Shown here one piece after another: positions 8,056-15,764 of a stretch of DNA of 64,000 nucleotides. The DNA lies in the NCBI GenBank assembly GCA_036525185.1, contig DATDAW010000043.1, forward strand, positions 12,001-76,000, in the 5' to 3' direction. Position 1 is the stretch's first letter; every line of letters starts with the position of its first letter. The notes beneath the pieces are model-generated. The model had not been told where the DNA came from. It searched no databases and saw nothing but the letters and a program-made list of their open reading frames with translations. Source of the stretch: DATDAW01 sp036525185 (GTDB lineage: Bacteria > Verrucomicrobiota > Verrucomicrobiia > Chthoniobacterales > DASVRZ01). Made by a program: the position numbers and the translations under genes.

Positions 8056-8714
8056 GCCGTATGCTCCTTTGGATGTTTCAAAAGCCTTGGAATAAAAGCC
8101 GGCACGTGTCGCCGATAAGCCGCATATTCAGCCGGGAAATGCCGACTGACTTCCTTTTCTTCGCGCATCGACAACCTGTAATAAGCAAAAACCAGGATCG
8201 GCCACATGACCAGGGTGATCAATGTGGGCCATTGAATCAGCAAGCCAAGCGTGATCAAAAACAGCCCGACATACTGCGGATGCCGAACATGGGAATACAC
8301 GCCCTCAGTCACGAGCCGGCCTTCGCTATGATAAATCAGCGTCCAGCCTTTATACAGCACGTAGAAGCCGAAAAACATGATGCCGTTGCTGAGAAGGTGC
8401 AGGATGGTCATTGCCACGCTGGAATCGGCAAGCCTGAGCATCACCAGCCATAGATGGCCGTGGTTATGCGAGAAGGGATTCAGCACGGGATAAGACGCCC
8501 CGAGCCACTGAGTCAGGAAATAGATCGTCAACGGCAGTCCATACATCTCCGTGAAGAGCGCGACGATGAAACCAATGAAGACCCCCATCGTCCGCCATTC
8601 CACGCGGCCTTTTGGTCGAACGAAGCTGATCGCAAAGAAGAGGAATAGGAGGACGTTGAAGGCGACCACGCTCCACATCCCGTAAGCAAAAGCAGAAGTA
8701 TCTTGTCCGTGCAT
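8052..8714 (-). CDS. ICMT/PEMT-like integral membrane methyltransferase
   Basis: A 220-residue integral membrane protein with five or six helices, similar to the isoprenylcysteine carboxyl methyltransferase family. The conserved C-terminal S-adenosylmethionine-binding region is seen as G-V-Y-S-H-V-R-H-P-Q-Y-V-G, then the paired R-E-E-K-E and F-P-A-E-Y-A-A-Y motifs. The ATG at 8714 gives the family's usual N-terminal membrane helix; an upstream in-frame extension to 8840 is basic and unlike the family. It is the first gene of the overlapping run that leads to the P-type ATPase. Bacterial members of this type are common in metal-resistance operons, and their substrates are mostly unknown. Confidence 0.82.
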   Translation of the reverse strand: MHGQDTSAFAYGMWSVVAFNVLLFLFFAISFVRPKGRVEWRTMGVFIGFIVALFTEMYGLPLTIYFLTQWLGASYPVLNPFSHNHGHLWLVMLRLADSSVAMTILHLLSNGIMFFGFYVLYKGWTLIYHSEGRLVTEGVYSHVRHPQYVGLFLITLGLLIQWPTLITLVMWPILVFAYYRLSMREEKEVSRHFPAEYAAYRRHVPAFIPRLLKHPKEHTA

Positions 8715-8840
8715 GGTTGTGTATTGTCGTTGTTGACGTTTTTTCGGATCAGATGGTTCTCGACCCGAGGGGGTTCGCGAAAAGACTGCGCATTTTTCTA
8801 ATCTGCTGCTGGATCCTGTTTTGCGAACATATCGCCTCAC

Positions 8841-10544
8841 TCATAGTAAGCCTTTGAGCACATATTCCTGCACCATGCGCTGGGTATTGAAGTGCGCTGC
8901 GTTGAGCGCGATGGCGTGGCGCATCAGTTGCAGCCATTTCACACGGTGAAGGTAAAATGTCGGCAGGATGACGCGATCAAGCTTGTCGTAAAGCGATAGC
9001 GCGTGCGCCAAATTCGCGTCGCCAGCAGGCGCGCCGGAATGAATCGCCCAGCCGGTGATGTCTTCGACGCATCCTTCGAGCCACCAGCCGTCGAGCACGC
9101 TCAAGCTTGGCACCCCGTTGAGGGCGGCCTTCATCCCACTGGTGCCGCTCGCCTCCATGGGCGGCAGGGGAGTGTTCAGCCACGCGTCGGCGCCGCTGAC
9201 AAGAAGGCGCGCCATCCGCCAACCGTAATCTTCCAGATAGACGAGCCGCACCTCCGGGAGCAGCGCGTCCTTGTGACGAATGATTTCGCGGATGATATCC
9301 TTCCCCTGCTCATCGCGTGGATGCGCCTTTCCCGCAAAAACGATCTGTATCGGCCCGTGGTCTGCTGCTATGCGCTTGAGTCTTACTGGGTCGGTCAGCA
9401 GAAGGCCGGCGCGTTTGTAAGCCGTCGCACGCCGGGCAAAGCCGAGAGTGAACACGCCGGGATCAAAGCCCATGGCTGACAGGCGGTTGATTTCGTCGAT
9501 CATTTGCCGCTTGGCCGCCTCGTGCGCCTGCCAAATGTCTTCGTCGGGAATATTGAGCGCGCCGCGCAAGCTGGCATTGTCCTCCCGCCAACCGGGGACA
9601 AACCGCTCAAAGAGGGCGGCGAAGGAAGCCGCGACCCATGTCGCTAGATGCACGCCGTTGGTAATATGATCGATCTGGTAGTGGTGAATGGGATCTTTTG
9701 GCTGAAGGATGTCTTGGGAAACTTCGCCGTGCTTTTTGGCCACACCGTTGACGTAATGGCTCAGGTTCAGGGCCAGATACGTCATATTCAACTCGCCGCC
9801 GCAGCAGAAGACTTCCTGCACTTTGAAAATGTCGTCTCTCCCAAGTACGCGCCGGGCGTGATCAAGCGGGAAGCGGTCGTGACCAGCCGCGACAGGCGTG
9901 TGGGTGGTGAAGACGCATCGCCGGCGAACAGCCGCCACATCCTTGCCGTCAAACCGGCTGCGCCGGAACCAGCGCGCACGCTCGTCGAGCAACTCGATAC
10001 CCAACAGCGCCGCGTGACCTTCGTTCATGTGAAAACGGCGGATCTCGTGATATCCAAGCGCGCGCAACATTCGCACACCGCCGATGCCGAGGACAATTTC
10101 CTGGCAAAGTCGGTAATGAAAATCCCCGCCGTAGAGGTGATCAGTGATCCGGCGGTCCCACGGCGAGTTTTCGTGAAGATCGGCGTCAAGCAGGAAGACA
10201 GGCACTTCCCATCCCGAGAGACCCGTCACCGTATATTGCCATGCGCGAAGACAGACAGACCGGCCTTCGATACTTACCAGCACTCGCGGCGAAAGCACGC
10301 GGCAGAACCGCGCCACATCCCAGGACTGCGGCGCCTCCGCTTGCCATCCACCATGATCGATTTTTTGTGTGAAATATCCCTGGCGATGCAGCAGCGAGAC
10401 CACCACCACGGGAAGCTTCAGATCGGCGGCAGAACGGATCGTGTCGCCCGCAAGCATTCCGAGTCCGCCGCTGTAGGTGGGAAGGGCTTCCTCCAGCGCG
10501 ATTTCCATCGAAAAATAGGCGATGACATCTTTCGGCTCGGTCAT
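8841..10544 (-). CDS. glgP: Alpha-glucan (glycogen/maltodextrin) phosphorylase, short form
   Basis: A 567-residue GT35 enzyme that releases glucose-1-phosphate from alpha-1,4-glucans. It begins with I-A-Y-F-S-M-E-I-A-L near residue 8 and Y-S-G-G-L-G-M-L-A-G-D near 24, both typical of the short alpha-glucan phosphorylase family. H-M-N-E-G-H-A-A follows near 172, and the pyridoxal-phosphate region S-G-T-S-G-M-K-A-A-L-N-G lies in the C-terminal part. It is shorter than the classical enzyme of over 800 residues, as expected for this family. The ATG at 10544 is used. It lies downstream of the ECF sigma gene on the same strand with a 188-base gap, and upstream of the metal-efflux operon, so read-through between them is possible. 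Confidence 0.92.
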   Translation of the reverse strand: MTEPKDVIAYFSMEIALEEALPTYSGGLGMLAGDTIRSAADLKLPVVVVSLLHRQGYFTQKIDHGGWQAEAPQSWDVARFCRVLSPRVLVSIEGRSVCLRAWQYTVTGLSGWEVPVFLLDADLHENSPWDRRITDHLYGGDFHYRLCQEIVLGIGGVRMLRALGYHEIRRFHMNEGHAALLGIELLDERARWFRRSRFDGKDVAAVRRRCVFTTHTPVAAGHDRFPLDHARRVLGRDDIFKVQEVFCCGGELNMTYLALNLSHYVNGVAKKHGEVSQDILQPKDPIHHYQIDHITNGVHLATWVAASFAALFERFVPGWREDNASLRGALNIPDEDIWQAHEAAKRQMIDEINRLSAMGFDPGVFTLGFARRATAYKRAGLLLTDPVRLKRIAADHGPIQIVFAGKAHPRDEQGKDIIREIIRHKDALLPEVRLVYLEDYGWRMARLLVSGADAWLNTPLPPMEASGTSGMKAALNGVPSLSVLDGWWLEGCVEDITGWAIHSGAPAGDANLAHALSLYDKLDRVILPTFYLHRVKWLQLMRHAIALNAAHFNTQRMVQEYVLKGLL

Positions 10545-10732
10545 TGTATTTAAATGCTGGACTCAATTTGGATCGATTGGCGGCTGGGAAGAACCTCGCA
10601 GACTTCAAGACCAAAGCTCTACGCATCCTCGCGCAAATACTCCGCATTTTTCCCGGGCCGTCGGCCGGAACGAATCCCGATTGAACTAGTCAGTTCGCGG
10701 TTTGGAGGTGGCCGTCGGCGCTCATACTCCCT

Positions 10733-11344
10733 TTAACGGCGGCGTCGTTGGAATCCCTCACATTTTTCGGTTCTATCCTGTCGCTTGACTCGCAACATTT
10801 TTTCCAGGCGTTTGCGTGCCCGGTAAACGCGCGTCTCGATGGTTTTCGGCGTTGTGCCAAGCCGTTGAGCGGCCTCAATGTGTGACAGTCCTTCGAGCGC
10901 CGTGAGGGTGAGAGCGGTCTTGAGGTCATGCGGCAGACGGCCGATGGCTACTTCGACAGCTTTTACCTGCTCGTCACACTCGGCGAGCTCGAAGGGCGTC
11001 GGATCTCGAGCCAGCAATTCCACAGGCTTGTCGCGTCCGCTCGAATCCAGCGAGAAAGTGCGATTTGCGTCGCGATGATGCCTGCTACGCAAGTGGTCAC
11101 GGCAAAGGTTGGTCGCGATGGCGAAGAGCCATGTGACGAACCGTGCCTTTGGCGTGAAAGAGCGGATATTGAAGTAGACGCGGACGAAGGTCTCCTGCGT
11201 CAGCTCCGCGGCTTCCACCTCGTTGCGAACGTAGCGATAGATGAAACCAAACAATGCCGCCTTGTGGCGGGACATCAATTCATCGAGGGCGGAATCGTCT
11301 CCGGCCTGGAGCGCGCGGACCAATGGGAGGTCTTCGTCATCCAC
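10733..11344 (-). CDS. ECF-type RNA polymerase sigma factor (CnrH-like)
   Basis: A 203-residue sigma-70 family factor with region 2 at about 20-85 (F-I-Y-R-Y-V-R-N and T-W-L-F-A-I-A-T-N) and region 4 at about 130-185 (L-P-H-D-L-K-T-A-L and S-H-I-E-A-A-Q-R-L-G). The C-terminus is very basic. The start is a GTG at 11344, six bases after the stop of the CnrX-like sensor. Gene order is anti-sigma-like protein, CnrX-like sensor, sigma, which is the order of cnrYXH in Cupriavidus. By analogy it would be released on metal binding and direct transcription of efflux genes. The nearest candidate target is the P-type ATPase operon downstream. Confidence 0.88.
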   Translation of the reverse strand: MDDEDLPLVRALQAGDDSALDELMSRHKAALFGFIYRYVRNEVEAAELTQETFVRVYFNIRSFTPKARFVTWLFAIATNLCRDHLRSRHHRDANRTFSLDSSGRDKPVELLARDPTPFELAECDEQVKAVEVAIGRLPHDLKTALTLTALEGLSHIEAAQRLGTTPKTIETRVYRARKRLEKMLRVKRQDRTEKCEGFQRRRR

Positions 11345-11350
11345 ACGCGC

Positions 11351-11803
11351 TCAATGGCTTTCGCCGGTTTCTGATTTGAGGGCTTCCGCCGTGAGTTTCA
11401 ACAATTTGTCGCCTTGTTCGGGACTCAACACGGCTTTCATCTCGAAAACGTGGGCGATGGTTACCCTCTGGAGTTCGCCTTGGGCGGCGTGGATCTTTTC
11501 AATCGCGGCGTTCACGCGGTGCGACGCGCCCTTGTCTTCAAAGATCGCCGTTGCCAGCTCCGTATTAGCTTGCCGAATGGTTTGGGTCAGCTGTGCACGA
11601 CGCTCGGCATAGCGATGTTCGATGGAATCCAGCGATTTTTTCTGTTCGGCCGTGATGCCCAGCTGTTCATGCATCCAATAATGCGCACTCTCCGATTTGT
11701 CGTGGCGACCTATAGGGATGAAATATCGAGTAAGGAGACACGCCCCCATCGCAACGAGCGCCACGACGACCAGCACCAGGACAAGTTGAACGGGCTTTTT
11801 CAT
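11351..11803 (-). CDS. Periplasmic metal sensor, CnrX/ZraP type
   Basis: A 150-residue protein anchored by an N-terminal membrane segment (residues 5-25), followed by a helical periplasmic domain. The candidate metal ligands are H41, H45, E62, H118 and M122. From memory, the nickel/cobalt ligands of CnrX are H42, H46, E63, H119 and M123, so all five appear conserved with a constant offset of one. The L-S-P-E-Q signature follows the second half-site. Its start overlaps the stop of the upstream membrane protein as ATGA, and the sigma gene follows after six bases. It probably transmits metal occupancy to the anti-sigma partner across the membrane. Confidence 0.85.
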   Translation of the reverse strand: MKKPVQLVLVLVVVALVAMGACLLTRYFIPIGRHDKSESAHYWMHEQLGITAEQKKSLDSIEHRYAERRAQLTQTIRQANTELATAIFEDKGASHRVNAAIEKIHAAQGELQRVTIAHVFEMKAVLSPEQGDKLLKLTAEALKSETGESH

Positions 11804-12132
11804 CGGCTGTGCGCCAACAGCGTCGAGGGAAGCGCCGGGGGGTCGGCGGAAAAAACTCCCATTTCGAGGGACAGACGCTCCGCCGAGTGCGGTGCCATGT
11901 TTTCAATCGCGCCGAATCCGACGGCTACCATCAGCGTTACCGCAGTCGCCGAAACCGCCCATCCCGGTCGCAGGCACGTTGAAACAATTACCTCCCAAAA
12001 GGACTCGCACACCGAAGCGGCCCTCCGGCGACCGATTTCGCTCCAAACGCGCTCCTCAAAATCCACGGGAAGCTCTGGCACGGGTCGCGCGGCGAGTTTT
12101 CCCACCGCATTCGCGAGATCATCTTTGTTCAT
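11800..12132 (-). CDS. Putative anti-sigma factor (CnrY-like, by position)
   Basis: A 110-residue protein with one predicted membrane segment at about 56-75, a cytoplasmic-type N-terminal part and a short C-terminal tail. The N-terminal region with D-F-E-E-R-V-W-S-E-I fits a short sigma-binding helix. No family match is obvious by eye, so the call rests on topology and gene order: it precedes the CnrX-like sensor (ATGA overlap) and the ECF sigma factor, exactly as cnrY does. The ATG at 12132 is chosen because the upstream extension to 12189 has no supporting feature. Confidence 0.65.
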   Translation of the reverse strand: MNKDDLANAVGKLAARPVPELPVDFEERVWSEIGRRRAASVCESFWEVIVSTCLRPGWAVSATAVTLMVAVGFGAIENMAPHSAERLSLEMGVFSADPPALPSTLLAHSR

Positions 12133-12245
12133 GACTGTCCATAACGAATATTTTTCGGCAAATCCCTCCATTAAATCTACGGCGCACATCCGCTGACTCC
12201 ATTCTTTCGAGTTCTTCTTCTAACCCCCAGCCGCGCTGTCAGCAG

Positions 12246-14465
12246 TTATAAAAGCGAAAACGGATCGACGTCCACGGTCACCTGGACGTCCTCAGGGAAC
12301 GTCAATTTTGCGATAGTATCTCGCACGTGGCGGCTCAATTTTAGAATCTGGCGGGACCGAAGCGTGATGTGGAAGCGGAAAAATCCTTTCAAGCGCTCGA
12401 GTGGAGCCGGTGCCGGATCGCCGAGGATGGTGCCATCGGGCAAGCCTTCGCGCAGGCGGCGAGCCAGGGTTTCGGCGGAAAACGAAGCGCGCATTTCGTG
12501 GGGAGAACGCGCATGGATGAGGATCATGTGCGTGTACGGCGGGTAATCGCATTTGTCGCGGAATTCGAGTTCCTGCTCCTGGAAGCCGTCGAAATCATGC
12601 TGGCGCGCAAACTGGATGCTCGGATGAAAGGGCGTGTGGCTTTGCACGAGGACTTCGCCTTCAATTTCACCGCGCCCCGCACGTCCGGCAACTTGGGTGA
12701 GGAGCTGGAAGGTCCGTTCGCCCGCCCGAAAATCGGGGAGATGCAAGGCGAGATCCGCATTGATGATGCCGACCAGTGTCACATTCGGAAAATGCAGACC
12801 TTTGGCAATCATTTGCGTGCCGACCAGGATGTCGATTTTGCCCGTGCGGAACGCGTTCAACGTTTCCCGATAGGCGTCTTTGCGGGTCATGGCGTCGGCG
12901 TCCATCCGCCGCACGACAGCCTTCGGAAATACCTTGCCGATAACGTGTTCCACTTTCTCGGTCCCAGCGCCGACATGGCGTATTCCAGGATCGCTACACT
13001 CGGGACATTTGCCCGGCGCGACTTCCGTGTGGCCGCAGATGTGGCAAATGAGTCGCGCCGCGGACCGATGATACGTGAGCGGCAGGCTGCAATTCGGGCA
13101 CTGGCAAACGTGGCCACATTTCGAACAGATGAGCGACGTGGAAAAGCCGCGGCGATTCAGGAAAAGAATCGTCTGTTCCCGTTTTTCGAGTCGGGTTTCA
13201 ATGGCGGTGTGGAGACGTCCCGAAAGAATCCCTGCCCCTTTTCTGGATTCCTGGCGCATGTCGATCACGCGAATGATCGGCATTTTCCGGTCGTCGATGC
13301 GCTCCTTTAGCTCAAGCAGCTTATACTTGCCGGCGAGCGCATTGCGATAACTCTCCAGCGAAGGCGTCGCGCTGCCGAGCAGAATGGCGCAGTTTTCCAT
13401 TTTCGCGCGGACAACAGCGACGTCGCGGGCGTGGTAACGCGGCGTTTCCTCCTGTTTGTACGAATTCTCGTGCTCTTCATCGACGACGATAAGACCGAGG
13501 TTTTCGATCGGGGCAAAAACCGCGCTCCGAGCGCCAATGACAATTCGTGCCGTCCCGGAGTGAATTTTTTGCCATTCGTCGTGACGTTCGCCAGCGGACA
13601 GATGGCTGTGAAGCACCGCGACGCTGTGGCCAGCGGTGGCAAAACGCTCTCGAAAACGCTCCGTTGTCTGGGGCGTAAGCGCGATTTCGGGGACCAAAAC
13701 GATGGCGCCCTTCCCGTGATCCAAAGCCGTCTGAATCGCGCGCAGGTAAATTTCCGTCTTCCCACTGCCGGTGACCCCGTGAAGCAGCAACGGCTGTTTC
13801 TCCGATTCCGCCAGGACTGTGTGGTCAACCATCCCAAGCACCTTTGCCTGTTGCTCGCTCAATTCGTGCGGCTTCGATTCGACAAAACTCTCGCCTTCAA
13901 ATGGGTCGCGCGGACGGATGGCAATAGACGTTTTGGCAAAGCCCTTTTCAACAAGCGCTTTGATTGTTGCCTCGCTGGAAGCCGTCTCCGCAGCGAGTTG
14001 GGTCAACAAAAGCGGCGCTTTCTGTTTCTGCAAATGCTGCACGACTTCGGCCTGACGCGGCGCTTTCCGGCGCAGAGCCGTCATTTCGTCGTCGGAAATC
14101 GGGTGCGCGAGCGCGACGGCGATCTGTTGGCGAAAACCTGTTTCGCCCTTGCGAATCACTTGCGGCAGCACACAGCGAACGGCCGCTTCAACGGGGCACG
14201 CGTAGTAGTCCGACATCCAACGTGCCAATTCCAGCAAACGTGGGCGGACCGCGGGATGTTCGCCTACAACGCCGAGTATTTCTCGCGGCGACTCCCATCC
14301 GGATTCATCCAAGGCTTGCACAACCGTTCCCAGCGTTTCGCGCTCGCGAAAGGGCAGCCGCACCCGCGAACCAATGCCGATTTTTTCCCGGAACACATCC
14401 GGAACCGCGTAGTCAAACTCTTTGTCTGGCGAATGATCGACAATGACACGGACAAATGCAGGCAT
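12246..14465 (-). CDS. priA: Primosomal protein N' (replication restart helicase)
   Basis: A 739-residue superfamily 2 helicase that restarts stalled replication forks. The N-terminal DNA-binding domain starts with V-R-V-I-V-D-H-S-P-D-K-E-F-D-Y. The Walker A motif is G-V-T-G-S-G-K-T-E-I-Y, and the DEAH-type box is V-D-E-E-H-E. Two zinc-binding cysteine clusters lie in the insertion: C-S-K-C-G-H-V-C-Q-C-P-N-C followed by C-H-I-C-G-H and C-P-E-C. Motifs V-G-T-Q-M-I-A-K-G and Q-V-A-G-R-A-G-R-G close the helicase. The ATG at 14465 is used; a GTG at 14504 would extend it by 13 residues. It is divergent from the lytic transglycosylase gene with 56 bases between the starts. Confidence 0.96.
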   Translation of the reverse strand: MPAFVRVIVDHSPDKEFDYAVPDVFREKIGIGSRVRLPFRERETLGTVVQALDESGWESPREILGVVGEHPAVRPRLLELARWMSDYYACPVEAAVRCVLPQVIRKGETGFRQQIAVALAHPISDDEMTALRRKAPRQAEVVQHLQKQKAPLLLTQLAAETASSEATIKALVEKGFAKTSIAIRPRDPFEGESFVESKPHELSEQQAKVLGMVDHTVLAESEKQPLLLHGVTGSGKTEIYLRAIQTALDHGKGAIVLVPEIALTPQTTERFRERFATAGHSVAVLHSHLSAGERHDEWQKIHSGTARIVIGARSAVFAPIENLGLIVVDEEHENSYKQEETPRYHARDVAVVRAKMENCAILLGSATPSLESYRNALAGKYKLLELKERIDDRKMPIIRVIDMRQESRKGAGILSGRLHTAIETRLEKREQTILFLNRRGFSTSLICSKCGHVCQCPNCSLPLTYHRSAARLICHICGHTEVAPGKCPECSDPGIRHVGAGTEKVEHVIGKVFPKAVVRRMDADAMTRKDAYRETLNAFRTGKIDILVGTQMIAKGLHFPNVTLVGIINADLALHLPDFRAGERTFQLLTQVAGRAGRGEIEGEVLVQSHTPFHPSIQFARQHDFDGFQEQELEFRDKCDYPPYTHMILIHARSPHEMRASFSAETLARRLREGLPDGTILGDPAPAPLERLKGFFRFHITLRSRQILKLSRHVRDTIAKLTFPEDVQVTVDVDPFSLL

Positions 14466-14521
14466 AATTTTGACGTTTGCGTTGGCAGAATTTGTCCAGG
14501 ACACTAAACCGTCACGTCTCC

Positions 14522-15124
14522 ATGGGCAGCTTTTTTACCAGACTCGTCGTTACCATTGTCCTGTCCGCAATAGCTGCTGCCGCCTACGTTTATTTTCAAA
14601 CAGGCGACCCGATTTACGCGCTTCGGGAAAGCCTCAACGGTGGTGCCTGGGCCAGATACGACAGGGCCATCAAAAAAGCGGCGGCGGACAACCAAATTGA
14701 TCCGCGACTCATCAAAGCGGTGGTCTGGCGCGAGAGCCGTTTCGGCGCCCACAAAAAGGGAGCGCATGGCGAGCGCGGGTTGATGCAGATCACTGAAATC
14801 GCCGCCAAAGACTACGCCATTGCCAAGGGAATCAAGGATTTCGATCCCAACGAATTGTTCAAACCGGAGGTCAATCTGGAAGTCGGTTCGTGGTATTTGA
14901 AACGCGCGCTCGACCATTATAAAGATCGGGAAAGTCCTCTGCCCTTCGCTTTATCCGAATACAACGCCGGCCGATCGCGGGTTACCAAATGGATCGGCAA
15001 TCCGGAAAAAGAAATCCCGACCAGCGCCGAGGAAATGAAGCAAAAAAGCTACGATAGCACCCGGGCTTATGTCGAAGCGATCGAGCAGCGGTACGAGTTC
15101 TACAAGCAACGCGGTGAGATGTGA
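14522..15124 (+). CDS. Lytic transglycosylase, SLT domain, membrane-anchored
   Basis: A 200-residue peptidoglycan lytic transglycosylase with an N-terminal membrane segment (about residues 5-25). The SLT catalytic domain runs from about 55 to 185. The catalytic Glu is in W-R-E-S-R-F, followed by G-E-R-G-L-M-Q-I and, near the end, S-E-Y-N-A-G. It would cleave the MurNAc-GlcNAc bond in the periplasm. The ATG at 14522 begins right before the membrane segment; the upstream extension to 14477 overlaps the priA start region and is less likely. Small soluble-domain lytic enzymes of this kind serve in wall turnover or secretion-system assembly; context does not decide. Confidence 0.9.
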   Translation: MGSFFTRLVVTIVLSAIAAAAYVYFQTGDPIYALRESLNGGAWARYDRAIKKAAADNQIDPRLIKAVVWRESRFGAHKKGAHGERGLMQITEIAAKDYAIAKGIKDFDPNELFKPEVNLEVGSWYLKRALDHYKDRESPLPFALSEYNAGRSRVTKWIGNPEKEIPTSAEEMKQKSYDSTRAYVEAIEQRYEFYKQRGEM

Positions 15125-15175
15125 CGTTGGTTCTCCATGGCTGCTAATCCGCTGGCATTGATGCCCGCGACACAT

Positions 15176-15719
15176 TTGCCGCCCCTTTCGCCGTGTCCGG
15201 CGTCGCTTTGTCGGCGATGACTCTTGTCTGTGCGACGCAGGTCTATGCCAACGCGGGCGGCGATCCTTACGCCACGGCGGCGTTCAATGGGCGGGCTGGA
15301 ACTACGTCGGCGCCAACGCAGCTTCCGGCGTTTACCTGGGCCACTATAGCAATGGGTATTTCGTCCTGACCGCCGATCATGTAGGTCTGGACAATTTCAC
15401 GGATTCGGTGAGCAACTTGGTCCTCGGCGCTCCAACGCTTATGGCCGATTCGGCACTCAACATGATATAACAAGCCGGAGTTTATTATATGGGGTGATAC
15501 CAACGACATCGGGTGGCCGCGATCATGGTCACCGCAGGCACGATCGACTCCGCATCCAGTTCAGAGCTAAAAGTTACTGGCGCCGTGTGGATATAGTCTT
15601 ATGCGACAAAGATCCAGGTAATCATGGGAACTCCTGTCCCGGAACCTTCCGCTATGGCCCAATGGGTCACGCGGGTCATCCTGGCGGTATGCCAGCATGC
15701 AAGGCAAACACAGTTTTAG
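15176..15719 (+). pseudogene. Decayed PEP-CTERM trypsin-like serine protease
   Basis: The 640-base stretch between the transglycosylase and ilvB holds remnants of a secreted protease in several frames. A signal-peptide-like segment (V-A-L-S-A-M-T-L-V-C) ending in Q-V-Y-A lies at about 15190-15250. After a frameshift, W-N-Y-V-G-A-N-A-A-S-G-V-Y-L-G then F-V-L-T-A-D-H-V-G follows at about 15290-15395, matching the N-terminal beta strands and catalytic-His region of trypsin-like enzymes. A stop follows at about 15470. Near 15631 the frame T-P-V-P-E-P-S-A-M-A, the PEP-CTERM sorting signal, appears and ends at a TAG at 15717. The catalytic Asp and Ser regions are not recognisable. It implies that the lineage has, or had, an exosortase system. 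Confidence 0.65.
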
Positions 15720-15764
15720 CTGGCTATGACGAGACCGCAAGCCGGTGGCTCACACGGATTTCTG

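Noticed and set aside
9648..10553. 301-codon plus-strand frame opposite the alpha-glucan phosphorylase
   Set aside because: Shadow of a well-conserved GT35 gene in a GC-rich region; no domain seen.
12369..14507. Plus-strand frames of 313 and 358 codons opposite priA
   Set aside because: Antisense shadows of a complete helicase gene.
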